Source of the DNA: Micrococcales bacterium
GTDB lineage: Bacteria > Actinomycetota > Actinomycetes > Actinomycetales > Cellulomonadaceae
Assembly: GCA_009785115.1 (NCBI GenBank)
Contig: WQWY01000001.1
Span: 1 to 64,000, forward strand
Direction: 5' to 3'
Length of the DNA: 64,000 nucleotides
Part shown: positions 1 to 9,091 of the stretch, piece after piece
How positions within the stretch are numbered: position 1 is the stretch's first letter
Layout of the letters: every line of letters begins with the position of its first letter
Notes under the pieces: generated by a model
What the model was told of the DNA's origin: nothing
What the model saw: only the letters and a program-made list of their open reading frames with translations
Database searches by the model: none
Made by a program: the position numbers and the translations under genes

Positions 1-1
1 C

Positions 2-1129
2 GGGACGCTGCCGGGCATGTCGGGTGCGCTGGGTGCTGGGGGCCTCGGGCCTGGTGGTGTGCTGAGCGTGGACGCGGCCAACCGGGCCATGACCTCGGGG
101 TCATGGGGCTCTGGCACGATGCTGGCCGGTCGCGGCATAGCCGGGATCGCAGGCCCCGGCGGTGCGACCGGTCTGCTGGGCGGGTCGACCTACGGTCCCC
201 TGCCCGCAGGCACCGCCGGTACTGGTGGGCTGCGCGGCGGGTTGGGCTCGCTCGACAGCGCCGCAGCCGGACGCGCTGGTACGGGTGCAGCTGGGCAGCA
301 GCCGGCGGGGGCGATGATGTATGGGGCCGGTGCCCCGGGCGCTGGTGGTGGCTCGGGCGGGTCGACCACGCGCCCGCGCGGGTGGGTGGTAGAACCTTGG
401 GTCGACGAGTGGGAAGAAGAACGGCGCCGTCGCAGCCACTGGCACCGGTCGATGGGACCGGGGTTCACGCTGGGTTCTCACAACGGTGTGCAGGGTGCCA
501 GCCCGCCGGAGGGCATCACCTGGCAGAGGGAGCCCGACGCGCAGGAACCGGTGCCGTGGCGTCCGAGGTTGGGCATCCCTGGGTGGGTTCACATAGGCGA
601 CGACCAGATGCATTACCACGAGCCTACGCACTGGTGGTACGACGCGAAGAAGCGCACGTTCTGGCACGCTCGGTGGGCGGTCGACGTGTGGATCGAGGCC
701 GACCCCGAGGACTGGGGTTCACCGAACACCCAGGTCGAGCCGCCCTTGCGGGGCAGGCTGTTCGGTGAGGAGGTCTACATCAAGGCTGGTATGGAACCAC
801 CAGCACGGATAGACCCTGACGGGCCGCACGTGGACCCTGCGGCAGGGTGGCAGTGGGACGAGCGTGCCGGGTGCTGGATCGAGCCGACCTCGTCGTGGTG
901 GTGGTACCCCTACGGCAACTTCTGGCGCGAGCCCCATCGTGGTATGTGGTACCGCCTGGTGTTCATGCCAGACCCGATCGGCACCGACCCCGTTAGCATC
1001 TGGTTCGACAAGATGCACATGCGACGCCTACGACGCCGCGAAGAGCGCCTGTGCCTCAAGGAACAGCACGAGCGCGCCAGACAGGCCAAGCGCGAGCGCC
1101 GCGAGCAAGCACGCCTTGTCGCGTCCTGA
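2..1129 (+). CDS. Glycine-rich then tryptophan-rich protein, 5' end outside window
   Basis: The reading frame is open to the first base of the window, so the start probably lies upstream; the first ATG seen is at 17. The first ~120 codons are low-complexity Gly/Ala/Ser-rich sequence, like the disordered tails of ESX/PPE-like secreted proteins. The remainder is charged and unusually rich in Trp, with repeated WW/WxW and DP segments (for example ITWQREP, THWWYD, SSWWWYPYGNFWREP), and ends in a basic Arg/Glu helix. I do not recognise a catalytic domain. With the two following genes it may form an accessory, possibly type VII secretion linked, locus; that link is inference. Confidence 0.6.
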   Translation, partial: GTLPGMSGALGAGGLGPGGVLSVDAANRAMTSGSWGSGTMLAGRGIAGIAGPGGATGLLGGSTYGPLPAGTAGTGGLRGGLGSLDSAAAGRAGTGAAGQQPAGAMMYGAGAPGAGGGSGGSTTRPRGWVVEPWVDEWEEERRRRSHWHRSMGPGFTLGSHNGVQGASPPEGITWQREPDAQEPVPWRPRLGIPGWVHIGDDQMHYHEPTHWWYDAKKRTFWHARWAVDVWIEADPEDWGSPNTQVEPPLRGRLFGEEVYIKAGMEPPARIDPDGPHVDPAAGWQWDERAGCWIEPTSSWWWYPYGNFWREPHRGMWYRLVFMPDPIGTDPVSIWFDKMHMRRLRRREERLCLKEQHERARQAKRERREQARLVAS

Positions 1130-1240
1130 CCGCGCGAACCCAGAGGAAGCATGGCATCCCTCGGTCAGGTGGGGTCTGCCCCCAGACGTGGGGACAACAC
1201 ACGAGCGCATGTATCGGGTAGGTTGCCGCAAGGCTCCGGC

Positions 1241-1307
1241 AAGAGACAGCAAGAGACAGCAAGAGACAGCAAGAGACAGCAAGAGACAGCAAGAGACAGC
1301 AAGAGAC
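1241..1307. repeat. 10-bp tandem repeat array (AAGAGACAGC), 6.7 copies
   Basis: Six perfect copies of AAGAGACAGC are followed by a partial seventh (AAGAGAC). The unit is close to one helical turn, so every copy faces the same side of the DNA. The array ends 12 bp before a TATGAT -10 candidate upstream of the 1358 gene. It could be a slippage-prone tract, a set of phased protein-binding sites, or both. Confidence 0.95.
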
Positions 1308-1319
1308 GAATTGATATCT

Positions 1320-1325
1320 TATGAT
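1320..1325 (+). promoter_or_regulatory. Candidate -10 box TATGAT for the 1358 gene
   Basis: TATGAT lies in a locally AT-rich stretch (about 1308-1357) between the 10-bp repeats and the next start codon. No good -35 hexamer sits 16-18 bp upstream, where the repeat array lies. An AGAGGA Shine-Dalgarno-like sequence follows before the ATG. Confidence 0.4.
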
Positions 1326-1357
1326 GCAGCACAAAATGATGAGAGGACATAAAATAA

Positions 1358-3043
1358 ATGGGAGTGAAGACGACATGGAGCGGTCTCACGCAGACAGATC
1401 GTGACGACCTCCAAGAGTATTACGCTATCCGAGACGGGAGCGGCGACCTGCTCGGGCGGATGAAGCTCGCTGCCATCGACGCCTACATGACCACCAACAA
1501 GGGCGGCCGCTGGGCGACTGCCACCCTCGACACAGGAACCGCCGCCACGTCGAGCACGAACATGGGGTTTCCTCGCGGCTACGAACAGTTCGTCAGGATG
1601 TTTCCTAACGGGTTCTATCATCGCAATCATTATATCGGCGATGATTATGTGTACGTCCGTCCTGATGCTCGCGGCAGAGGCGGGGGTGAGGCCTACAAGG
1701 CCGGGACCTTGTATCAAGGCGAAGGCGTCGTCGCTGACCTGTCGCGGGCACCGGAGAAAGATCTAGACTTCGACGGGATACGCAGACGTATCGACAGGGC
1801 TCTCGAACCCTTCTGGGACCTTCCTGCCACCGGCTCCGGAACAGGAGGAGATTTCGGACCTGCTACAGAGATCGCCGATGATCTGGCCTACGTCGCCGGG
1901 GAGCTTGGACTGTCTCACGAGGAGCACGACAGTCGTATCGGAGGCTCTGGGCACCTCGAATCTCTTATCGGGCAATCGAGAGGAGGAGCACCAAACCCAT
2001 CAAATCTCTACGCCTACACCAACGACCAAGGGGGCAACGGGTTCCTGTCCGAGGCCTTCATGAACTGGCGAACTGGTTTCGTCCAGAAGATGCCCAAAGT
2101 TGTCGGCTCATACGCATGGATAGCGATGTGGCTCGCGACGACGACGGCTGCCCAAGCACGAGGGTGGCATGTCGCCAAGGCTGACGTCGCTCGTGCCGTC
2201 GAGACTGCTCGGGCAAACTTCAGCTCGGTAGCCTTCAGCGGAGGGTTTTCGGAGCACGAGGCACAGTTCATGAAGGCCGCCGTCCTCATCGCAGAGGCAT
2301 ACCTGCCAAAACCTCTTTCGGCGATCTCTACAGCCCTGGGTGCGGTCGACTATGCCAATGGCGCTATCGACGGCTCGACACGTGCTCCCGATTCTAGCTA
2401 CGACAGCACGATGAGATCCTTCGAGTCTTCTCTGAAGAAGATCAGCGCCCACATCGAAGGGGCCGAGACGGACATCGCGAACAGCGCGACATCCCTCTTG
2501 AGAGAGGTGAGAGGCAGTAACGACAGGTTCCAGCTGCGACACGATCAGCGCGGCGGCGATATCTCCATCGACACCACGAATCGTGTCATCGATCTCAGGT
2601 ATGCCGCTGTCAGGACCGTCTCTAGAACCCTAGACGAGGTGATCGAGGTCATCCGCTCGTCTGCGAGCGACGCGCGTGCTCACGAGGAGAGCGTCAAGAA
2701 AGTCTTCCGCCGCGACCTGGGGGTCGGACTTGGCAAATATGGCCCTGGATGGGCTGTTCAGGAGGTGGCCGAGATGTTGGGCGAGCTCCTGAGAAATCTC
2801 GCCTTCCAGTGCGAGGCGAGCCAAGGGGCTATCTGGGCGGTCTTCTGGGATCACATCCGGAACAATGAGAATGCTGCTAGCGAGTTCAGGACGCTGCACC
2901 CCGAAGCATATCAATACGAGCTGCCGCAGCACCCGGATCCCCGCGCGGAACTCGACGTCTATAACGCGGCCCTCGGCGGGGAGCCCCCAGAGAGGCCTTT
3001 CGACTTCAACATCAAGGAACTCGAAAGATTGATGGGGATGTGA
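1358..3043 (+). CDS. Unrecognised 561-aa, largely helical protein
   Basis: A long ATG-started frame with lower GC than its neighbours. I do not recognise a family. There is no signal peptide. The first ~110 residues are mixed polar and aromatic; residues ~230-345 contain hydrophobic helices (around AWIAMWLATTTAAQA and a later Ala-rich segment); residues ~365-480 look like long amphipathic helices, and a short acidic and Pro-containing tail follows. Its stop codon overlaps the GTG start of the next gene, so the two are translationally coupled. A helical secretion substrate or toxin partner is possible but unproven. Confidence 0.65.
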   Translation: MGVKTTWSGLTQTDRDDLQEYYAIRDGSGDLLGRMKLAAIDAYMTTNKGGRWATATLDTGTAATSSTNMGFPRGYEQFVRMFPNGFYHRNHYIGDDYVYVRPDARGRGGGEAYKAGTLYQGEGVVADLSRAPEKDLDFDGIRRRIDRALEPFWDLPATGSGTGGDFGPATEIADDLAYVAGELGLSHEEHDSRIGGSGHLESLIGQSRGGAPNPSNLYAYTNDQGGNGFLSEAFMNWRTGFVQKMPKVVGSYAWIAMWLATTTAAQARGWHVAKADVARAVETARANFSSVAFSGGFSEHEAQFMKAAVLIAEAYLPKPLSAISTALGAVDYANGAIDGSTRAPDSSYDSTMRSFESSLKKISAHIEGAETDIANSATSLLREVRGSNDRFQLRHDQRGGDISIDTTNRVIDLRYAAVRTVSRTLDEVIEVIRSSASDARAHEESVKKVFRRDLGVGLGKYGPGWAVQEVAEMLGELLRNLAFQCEASQGAIWAVFWDHIRNNENAASEFRTLHPEAYQYELPQHPDPRAELDVYNAALGGEPPERPFDFNIKELERLMGM

Positions 3044-4503
3044 TATCCGTGACATCGATGTGGATTTTCGAGCGCGAAGAAGGTCGATCCGCGTCAGCCC
3101 GTGGCCGCATACGGGGAACCCGCCGCCCTTGGCTGCCTCTCCTGACCATGCTGATCGCACCGATTCTGGTGCTCGGCGCGTGCACGAACACCGATTCGCT
3201 CGCCGCCGAGGCACCTCTGCTGACCATCGGGGAGGTGTCATATCCAGAGCCGTTGACCTTCGCTCCACCCTTCGATCAGATCAGCATCGACGGCCAAACT
3301 TATGCCTTGCCTTTTGTCGCACAACAACTGATCGACGCAGGATGGGTCTACCACGACAGCTCTGATGGCTCCGCGGACGGCCTCGACAGCCTGGTGGAAC
3401 CATTCTCGGCCTCACATGTGACGCTGGTCCGCGACGGTGACGAGGGCGCCTACGTCGAGGGGAGAAGCATCGGTGTCACCGTCATGAACACGAGTTTTGA
3501 ACCCAACAGCGTGGCCAAGTGCGAAGTGTGGTCGGTGTCCATCGGCCGTGGCCACAACTGGGAACCCCACCCCGGAGTCCACCGAGGAGCCTCGCGCGAA
3601 GAGATCGCCGAGGCGCTAGGGGTAGCCTCAGGCCTTGAACCGCTCCCACCATCGCTCACCGAGGGAACCGGGGATCTGTCTCGGGTATGGGTTGATCGCG
3701 AGCCCCTGTCCCAGGAACAGGTCGCGGACTTGTCAGCGGTGAGCAGCGCCGCCAGCCGTGGCGTCCGCGTTCGCGCCGCGCGTGTCACCGCTGATTTTGT
3801 CGATGGCATCGCTGATGGCTACTACTGGGTCCAGTACGCCCCCCACACACAGATGACGGACGGGTATATTCTGACACCGAACGATGGGTACCCGCATCGA
3901 CACACGATCGAACGATGCTCTTCTGATCTTCATCACCTCTGGCTCCTTCCTTCCGACCTGTCTTCTGCCGTGACGGTCGCAGGTGGACGCCAGGTCTTGG
4001 CACCTGCCTGGGCATGGGACCAGCCGGTCATCTCCGACAGCGCAGGCTATGTCGACGGGGCGGCGATCTACATGATCGACGGACGCAGATACGCGATGGC
4101 GGCGACCAACGAACCGCCGTGCGCGACGATCAGCGGCTCCGGCGACCGCACGCGATCTCAGCACCTTTTCGCCGGGCTGGACACCGGCGGGCCGAAGCCT
4201 GGGCTAGGAAGCTGGCCGGAACCCGTGCTGGTCGACGTCGGCCCGGAGAAACGGCTGCTGTGGGACCGAGACGACTCCTCGGCGGCGGTGATGATCTACC
4301 GCGGTCCCGGGAGGAACACCGGCGAGGACACGATGCAGCTGGTCGTCAACTATGCGGACTGGGAGCGGGGCACCCGGTTGACCTTCCTGTACTCACTGCT
4401 CGCCCTGGACGAGGGCGTCGGTATCACCGATGGTGCGGCCAATCTTCTGCTCACCGTGGCCGCCGACGCCACCCGGTCGGTCAGGTACTCCCATCCAGGA
4501 TGA
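3040..4503 (+). CDS. Putative secreted lipoprotein, 487 aa
   Basis: The GTG start overlaps the preceding TGA (GTGA), implying coupling with the upstream 561-aa protein. A basic N-terminus (Arg21-Arg29) is followed by a hydrophobic segment and an LGAC lipobox with Cys48, so the mature protein should be anchored on the outer face of the membrane. The rest is an extracytoplasmic domain rich in Tyr, Trp and Asp with no motif I can name. Coupling of a helical cytosolic protein with a lipoprotein would fit a toxin/immunity or secretion accessory pair, but this is inference. Confidence 0.65.
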   Translation: MISVTSMWIFEREEGRSASARGRIRGTRRPWLPLLTMLIAPILVLGACTNTDSLAAEAPLLTIGEVSYPEPLTFAPPFDQISIDGQTYALPFVAQQLIDAGWVYHDSSDGSADGLDSLVEPFSASHVTLVRDGDEGAYVEGRSIGVTVMNTSFEPNSVAKCEVWSVSIGRGHNWEPHPGVHRGASREEIAEALGVASGLEPLPPSLTEGTGDLSRVWVDREPLSQEQVADLSAVSSAASRGVRVRAARVTADFVDGIADGYYWVQYAPHTQMTDGYILTPNDGYPHRHTIERCSSDLHHLWLLPSDLSSAVTVAGGRQVLAPAWAWDQPVISDSAGYVDGAAIYMIDGRRYAMAATNEPPCATISGSGDRTRSQHLFAGLDTGGPKPGLGSWPEPVLVDVGPEKRLLWDRDDSSAAVMIYRGPGRNTGEDTMQLVVNYADWERGTRLTFLYSLLALDEGVGITDGAANLLLTVAADATRSVRYSHPG

Positions 4504-4582
4504 CCCGGTGACCTGGGCGCGTGCGTGAGCACCTACGGCTGCTCCGAGCTTGCCCAGTATCGCGGCGGACAACCCCGTCAGG

Positions 4583-5137
4583 TCAGGGGGTGAAACCGAC
4601 CGCTGGGCGTTGAGCCGCCAGGGAACGCAAGCGCTCGCCCTTGGCGTCGGCGGTGGCGCGCAGGTCGTCTTGGAAGGACGACATGGCGGTGGCCAGACGC
4701 TGGGCCTCGGGGCCAGAACCCGCGGCGAGGATGCGCACGACGAGGAGGCCGGCGTTGCGTGCGCCGCCGACGCTGACGGTGGCGACAGGCACCCCGGCGG
4801 GCATCTGGACGATCGACAGGAGCGAGTCGAGGCCGTCGAGGTGGGCGAGCGGCACCGGGACGCCGATCACCGGCAGCACGGTCGCTGAGGCGAGCATGCC
4901 CGGCAGGTGCGCCGCTCCCCCGGCCCCGGCCACGATCACGCGCAGGCCTCGCCCGGCGGCCTGCTGGCCGTAGGCGAGCATCTTGGCGGGCTGGCGGTGA
5001 GCGGAGACCACGTCGATCTCTACCGGCACGTCGAACTCGGCCAGGGCTTCCGCGGCGGCCTTCATCACCGGCCAGTCGGAGTCTGACCCCATGACGATGC
5101 CTACCAGCGGTGCTGCTCCCGCTGACGTCGCTGTCAT
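4583..5137 (-). CDS. purE: N5-carboxyaminoimidazole ribonucleotide mutase PurE
   Basis: A 184-aa class I PurE, which converts N5-CAIR to CAIR in de novo purine synthesis in the cytosol. Family hallmarks are visible: the GSDSDWPVM phosphate-binding loop near the N-terminus, SAHRQP, and the Gly/Ala-rich [11 protein letters not shown] segment. I chose the ATG at 5137 because an AGGAGG Shine-Dalgarno sequence sits 5-6 nt upstream; a longer reading from 5170 lacks one. It lies 60 bp downstream of purK on the same strand, so the pair acts sequentially and is probably cotranscribed. Confidence 0.97.
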   Translation of the reverse strand: MTATSAGAAPLVGIVMGSDSDWPVMKAAAEALAEFDVPVEIDVVSAHRQPAKMLAYGQQAAGRGLRVIVAGAGGAAHLPGMLASATVLPVIGVPVPLAHLDGLDSLLSIVQMPAGVPVATVSVGGARNAGLLVVRILAAGSGPEAQRLATAMSSFQDDLRATADAKGERLRSLAAQRPAVGFTP

Positions 5138-5197
5138 CGCTACCTCCTGTCGTCGCGCGGTCCTCCGCACGGGATCGCGGACCGCTCCGGTGGCCCC

Positions 5198-6391
5198 CTA
5201 CGGGGTGGGCCTGTTGTCACGCGGCTCACCGTGCCGCACCTGGCCGCGCAGCATCGCGGCGGCCGTCTCGGCCCGGGCTCGTACCTGCTCCAGGTCGCCC
5301 CCGCAGACCGTGACGTGCCCCAGCTTGCGACCCGGACGGATCGACTTCCCGTACAGGTGGACCTTCACGTCGCCGTCGGCGAGCACCTGGCCCAGCGCGT
5401 CGGTGAGGTCGGTCAGGGTCGAGCCCAGCACGTTGACCATGACCGACCAGGGCGCCCTCGGCGAGGTCGACCCCAGCGGCAGGTCCGCCACCGCACGCAG
5501 GTGCTGCTCGAACTGGCTGGTCACCGAGCCGTCGATGGTCCAGTGCCCGGAGTTGTGCGGGCGCATCGCCAGCTCGTTCACCAGCACCCGCGCCGGGCCT
5601 CCGGCGACGTCCGGCACCTCGAACAGCTCGACGGCGAGCACCCCGGTGACGTCCAGCCCCTCAGCGACCGTCCGGGCGATGTCCAGCGCCTGGGCCTCGG
5701 TGTCGGGGTGCAGACCGGGGGCCGGGGCGATCACCGTCGAGCAGACACCGTCGCGCTGGATCGACTCGACCACCGGCCAGGCGCGCATCTCGCCTGACGG
5801 GCGCCGCGCCACCTGCACCGCCAGCTCACGGGTGAACGGCACGGCCTGCTCGACCAGCAGCGCGGGGCCAGACCCCTCCTCGGCTGCCGCCAACCAGTCG
5901 GCCACCTCGCTCGGGTCGCCGACCACCCGCACGCCCTTGCCGTCGTAGCCGCCGCGAGCCGTCTTCACCACGGCCTGACCGCCAGCCTCGGCCAGGAAGG
6001 CCGCCAGGGCACCCGCATCAGGCACTGGCGCCCAGCCCGGGCACGGCACGCCGAGGTCGGTGAGCCGACGGCGCATCGCCAGCTTGTCCTGGGCGAACAG
6101 CAGCGCGGAGGCCGACGGGCGCACCGGCACCCCCCGCTCGGCCACCGCGGCCAGCACCAGAGAGGGGACGTGCTCGTGCTCGAACGTCAGCACGTCCGCA
6201 CCCTCGACCAGGCTCAGCACAGCGTCGACGTCGCCAGCGGCACCGACCGGCGCGTCGTGGACGGCCGCGGCGGCGGACGCCTCGTCGCTCTCGACCAGCA
6301 CCCGCAGGTGCAGGCCCAGCGCGGTGGCCGGGCCGGCCATCATCCGGGCCAGCTGCCCACCACCAACGACTGCGACGACCGGGGAGCTCAC
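5198..6391 (-). CDS. purK: N5-carboxyaminoimidazole ribonucleotide synthase PurK
   Basis: An ATP-grasp enzyme of 397 aa that carboxylates AIR with bicarbonate and ATP to N5-CAIR, the substrate of PurE. The N-terminal VVAVVGGGQLARMM nucleotide-binding loop, the KTARGGYDGKGV ATP-grasp segment and the NELAMRPHNSGHWT active-site region are all present. The GTG at 6391 gives the usual family N-terminus and is preceded by a TAGGCT -10 box 8 nt upstream. A start at 6514 would translate the GCAA repeat into a repeated Leu-Leu-Ala-Cys peptide foreign to the family. Confidence 0.96.
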   Translation of the reverse strand: MSSPVVAVVGGGQLARMMAGPATALGLHLRVLVESDEASAAAAVHDAPVGAAGDVDAVLSLVEGADVLTFEHEHVPSLVLAAVAERGVPVRPSASALLFAQDKLAMRRRLTDLGVPCPGWAPVPDAGALAAFLAEAGGQAVVKTARGGYDGKGVRVVGDPSEVADWLAAAEEGSGPALLVEQAVPFTRELAVQVARRPSGEMRAWPVVESIQRDGVCSTVIAPAPGLHPDTEAQALDIARTVAEGLDVTGVLAVELFEVPDVAGGPARVLVNELAMRPHNSGHWTIDGSVTSQFEQHLRAVADLPLGSTSPRAPWSVMVNVLGSTLTDLTDALGQVLADGDVKVHLYGKSIRPGRKLGHVTVCGGDLEQVRARAETAAAMLRGQVRHGEPRDNRPTP

Positions 6392-6399
6392 GAACGACG

Positions 6400-6405
6400 A
6401 GCCTA
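6400..6405 (-). promoter_or_regulatory. purK -10 box (TAGGCT), leaderless type
   Basis: TAGGCT on the minus strand ends 8 nt before the purK GTG and no Shine-Dalgarno sequence lies between. A -35 element at standard spacing would fall at about 6423-6428, the edge of the GCAA repeat, which reads TTGCTTGC on this strand. Confidence 0.55.
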
Positions 6406-6422
6406 GGGCATGCAGACCTGTG

Positions 6423-6484
<62 letters not shown>

Positions 6485-6518
6485 GGCACGATACCCAGCC
6501 CGGCTGGCTCTCACCCTC

Positions 6519-6524
6519 TACGAT
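6519..6524 (+). promoter_or_regulatory. gtrA -10 box (TACGAT), leaderless type
   Basis: TACGAT is followed after 6 nt by the GTG start of the GtrA-family gene, the spacing expected when transcription begins at the start codon. Confidence 0.6.
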
Positions 6525-6530
6525 CGACAG

Positions 6531-7013
6531 GTGCCCCAGGCCTCTACCGCGTCCGTCGACGCGCACCCCGCACGGAGGCTGTGGCCCGGCCACGCCTGGT
6601 GGGTCGAGATGGGGCGCTTCCTCACGGTCGGCGGTGTGGCGTTCGTGGTCGACCTGGGGTTGTTCAACCTGATGGTGTTCGGGCCCGGGCAGGCGCTGGG
6701 GCACAAGCCGGTCACCGCGAAGATCCTCGCGGCCCTGGTCGCCACGCTCGTGTCATGGCTGGGCAACCGGCACTGGACCTTCTCGGCACGCCGCACCCAC
6801 CGCAGCGGGCGAGAGCTGGCGGTCTACGTGGGGATCAACGCCGTCGCCCTGCTCGTCGCACCGAGCGCGCTCTACGTCACCTACTACTGGATCGGCACCC
6901 AGGGCCCGGTCGCCGCGAACGTCGCCTCCATCGTCGGCATCGGCATCGGCACCGTGTTCCGCTACGTCGGCTACAAACGCTGGGCCTTCCCCGGCGGAGG
7001 TCCGCAACCGTGA
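6531..7013 (+). CDS. GtrA family membrane protein
   Basis: A 160-aa polytopic membrane protein with four predicted hydrophobic segments. GtrA-family hallmarks are visible: GRFLTVGGVAFVVDLGLF in the first helix, SWLGNRHWTF in the loop, and a C-terminal FRYVGYKRWAF. Relatives are thought to flip or assist flipping of lipid-linked sugars for surface polysaccharide; the substrate here is unknown. The GTG at 6531 is chosen from its leaderless -10 box; the ORF reading through the GCAA repeat is an artefact of the opposite-strand purK. It ends in convergence with the histidine kinase gene. Confidence 0.88.
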   Translation: MPQASTASVDAHPARRLWPGHAWWVEMGRFLTVGGVAFVVDLGLFNLMVFGPGQALGHKPVTAKILAALVATLVSWLGNRHWTFSARRTHRSGRELAVYVGINAVALLVAPSALYVTYYWIGTQGPVAANVASIVGIGIGTVFRYVGYKRWAFPGGGPQP

Positions 7014-7025
7014 CCCGGTGACCTG

Positions 7026-7075
7026 ACCCCTCGGTGCCCACGACCCTCAGTGCCTACGACCCCTCAGTGCCCGCG
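7026..7075. repeat. Three imperfect 16-17-bp direct repeats
   Basis: The motif ACCCCTCAGTGCCCACG recurs three times head to tail with one to three mismatches between the gtrA stop and the 3' end of the convergent kinase gene; the last copy overlaps the kinase stop. No hairpin is obvious. The function is unknown. Confidence 0.6.
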
Positions 7076-8374
7076 ACGCCGACGAGTGGCCACGGCCGGC
7101 CCGACGGGCAGCACCTGGTCGGTGCGGAGCCCCGCGGGCACCTTGGCCAGGAACAGCGCGAACACCGCCGGTCGACGCTGGGCGAGCTCGAGCCGACCCC
7201 CGTCGGCCGAGGCCAGGTCTCGGGCCAGCGCCAGGCCCAGGCCCGTCCCGGCACCCGAGGTGACGTTGCGCTCGAAGATCCTCGGCGCGAGATCGTCGGA
7301 CACCCCAGGGCCCTCGTCGGCGACCTCCACGACCACCGACCGCACCGAGGTGCCCGGGCGGGAGCGCACCGTGGTGGTGCCCCCGCCGTGCTTGAGCGAG
7401 TTCTCGATGAGCGTGGCCAGCACCTGGGCGAGCGCCCCGGGGGTGGCCAGCACCTCGACCCCGGGCTCCGACTCGACCACCAGGCGGCGCCCCGCGTCGA
7501 GGAACGGCGCCGACCACTCTTCTTCCTGCTGGTGCAGCACCTCGACCAGCGGCACCGCCTCGGTGGTACCACCGGCCGCTCGCCGTGAGCTCGACAGCAG
7601 GTCGTCGACGACGCTGACCAGGCGCTCGACCTGCTCCAGAGAGATGCGGGCCTCCTCACGCACCTCGTCGGAGTCGGTGGTGATCATGATCTCTTCCAGC
7701 CGCATCGACAGCGCCGTCAGCGGGGTGCGCAGCTGGTGGGAGGCGTCAGAGGCGAACTGCCGCTCGGCCGCCAGACGCCCGGCCATCCGATCGGCGCTGC
7801 GGGCGAGCTCGGCCGCCACGAGGTCGATCTCCTCGACCCCCGACGGTTCGAGGTGCGGGCGCACCTGACCTGAGCCGAGCTGTTCGGCGGAGGCCGCGAG
7901 ATACACCAAGGGCGCCGACAGCCGGTCAGACTGCCAGATGGCCATCGCGATGCCGGCGGCGAAGGCGACCAGCGCCGCGGCGACGATCAGCCCGATCACC
8001 CGCACGGACAGCCAGAACACCTCCCACCAGGAGGCCGTGACCACGATCTCGGCGCCCTGGGCCGAGGTCGTGCGCGCCTCGATGGCACGTCCCCCGACCT
8101 CCTCGCCGCTGCTCAGGTGCCGGCCGTCGGGGGTGACCACCTCGACGTGCTTGACCCGTCCGCCGGTGTAGAGGTGGAGAGTCTGGTTCGACAGCGGCAG
8201 GTCTTGCTCCATGCGGAAGTCGACCGCGCGCGCGAGGGACTGGGCTCGCAGGGTGATCTCGTGGATCTGCCCCTGACGCACCAGCTGGGCCCCGAGGAAC
8301 GCCAGAGGTACACCGAGCAGCACCACCGCGACGGTCACCGCCGCGACGGTGGCCTGCAGGACGCGCCGACGCAC
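7064..8374 (-). CDS. Membrane sensor histidine kinase
   Basis: 436 aa. An N-terminal transmembrane helix (residues ~8-30) and a second one (~125-147) bracket a ~90-residue extracellular sensor. HAMP, then a HisKA domain with the phosphoaccepting His213 in ASHQLRTPLTAL, and an HATPase domain with N (LIENSLKHG), G1 (DEGPGV) and G2 (GTGLGLALA) boxes follow. It autophosphorylates and signals to the OmpR-type regulator encoded 18 bp upstream on the same strand. The ligand is unknown; the sensor domain is not one I recognise. Confidence 0.93.
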   Translation of the reverse strand: MRRRVLQATVAAVTVAVVLLGVPLAFLGAQLVRQGQIHEITLRAQSLARAVDFRMEQDLPLSNQTLHLYTGGRVKHVEVVTPDGRHLSSGEEVGGRAIEARTTSAQGAEIVVTASWWEVFWLSVRVIGLIVAAALVAFAAGIAMAIWQSDRLSAPLVYLAASAEQLGSGQVRPHLEPSGVEEIDLVAAELARSADRMAGRLAAERQFASDASHQLRTPLTALSMRLEEIMITTDSDEVREEARISLEQVERLVSVVDDLLSSSRRAAGGTTEAVPLVEVLHQQEEEWSAPFLDAGRRLVVESEPGVEVLATPGALAQVLATLIENSLKHGGGTTTVRSRPGTSVRSVVVEVADEGPGVSDDLAPRIFERNVTSGAGTGLGLALARDLASADGGRLELAQRRPAVFALFLAKVPAGLRTDQVLPVGPAVATRRRRGH

Positions 8375-8392
8375 TGTCTCAGCCTCGCCGGC

Positions 8393-9079
8393 TCAGCCCT
8401 GGCCGGCGTCCTCGAAGCGGAAGCCCATACCTCGGACCGTCGTGATGTAGCTGGGTGCGTTGGCGTCGTCACCGAGCTTGCGGCGCAGCCACGACACGTG
8501 CATGTCGAGGGTCTTGGTCGAGCCGCTCGGGTCGGCGCCCCAGACCTCGCGCATGATCGCGTCACGGGCGACCACCGTGCCGGCCGCCGCGACGAGCACA
8601 CGCAGCAGCTCGAACTCCTTCGCGGTCAGGTGCAGCTCGCTCTCACCCTGGAAGGCACGTCGGGCGGCGACGTCGATCCGGACGTCCTGAGCCTGCAGCT
8701 CGTCCTCGTCGTTCGGCTCGCTGCCGGTGCGCCGCAGCAGGGCACGCACCCGGGCGAGCAGCTCGGCGAGCCGGAAGGGCTTGGTCACGTAGTCGTCGGC
8801 GCCGGCGTCGAGCCCCACGACGAGGTCGACCTCGTCGGCCCGGGCGGTCAAGACGAGCACCGGCGTGGTGATCCCCTGCGAACGGATGGTCCGGGCGACG
8901 TCGAGCCCGTCGATGTCAGGCAGCCCCAGGTCAAGGACGACGAGGTCAACACCAGAGGCACCATCGATGGCTCCTTGACCTGTCCCTTGGACTCGCACCT
9001 CGTAACCCTCGCGCGCCAACGCTCGAGCCAAAGGCTCGGCAATGGCTGGGTCATCTTCGGCCAAGAGAACGCGGGTCAC
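8393..9079 (-). CDS. OmpR/PhoB family response regulator
   Basis: 228 aa when started at the GTG at 9079. The receiver domain carries the acidic pair Asp9-Asp10, phosphoacceptor Asp50 in VVLDLGLPD and the TKPF lysine; the C-terminal winged helix ends with TVRGMGFRFE. The GTG is preceded by a TACGAT -10 box at leaderless spacing and starts exactly where receiver domains normally do, so upstream extensions to 9574 are rejected. It is the cognate partner of the downstream kinase. Confidence 0.95.
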   Translation of the reverse strand: MTRVLLAEDDPAIAEPLARALAREGYEVRVQGTGQGAIDGASGVDLVVLDLGLPDIDGLDVARTIRSQGITTPVLVLTARADEVDLVVGLDAGADDYVTKPFRLAELLARVRALLRRTGSEPNDEDELQAQDVRIDVAARRAFQGESELHLTAKEFELLRVLVAAAGTVVARDAIMREVWGADPSGSTKTLDMHVSWLRRKLGDDANAPSYITTVRGMGFRFEDAGQG

Positions 9080-9085
9080 GGGCTC

Positions 9086-9091
9086 ATCGTA
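9086..9091 (-). promoter_or_regulatory. Response regulator -10 box (TACGAT), leaderless type
   Basis: TACGAT on the minus strand ends 6 nt before the GTG at 9079 and fixes the start of the response regulator gene. Confidence 0.6.

Noticed and set aside
1241-1307. CRISPR-like array of the 10-bp repeats
   Set aside because: Units are contiguous and too short; no spacers and no cas genes.
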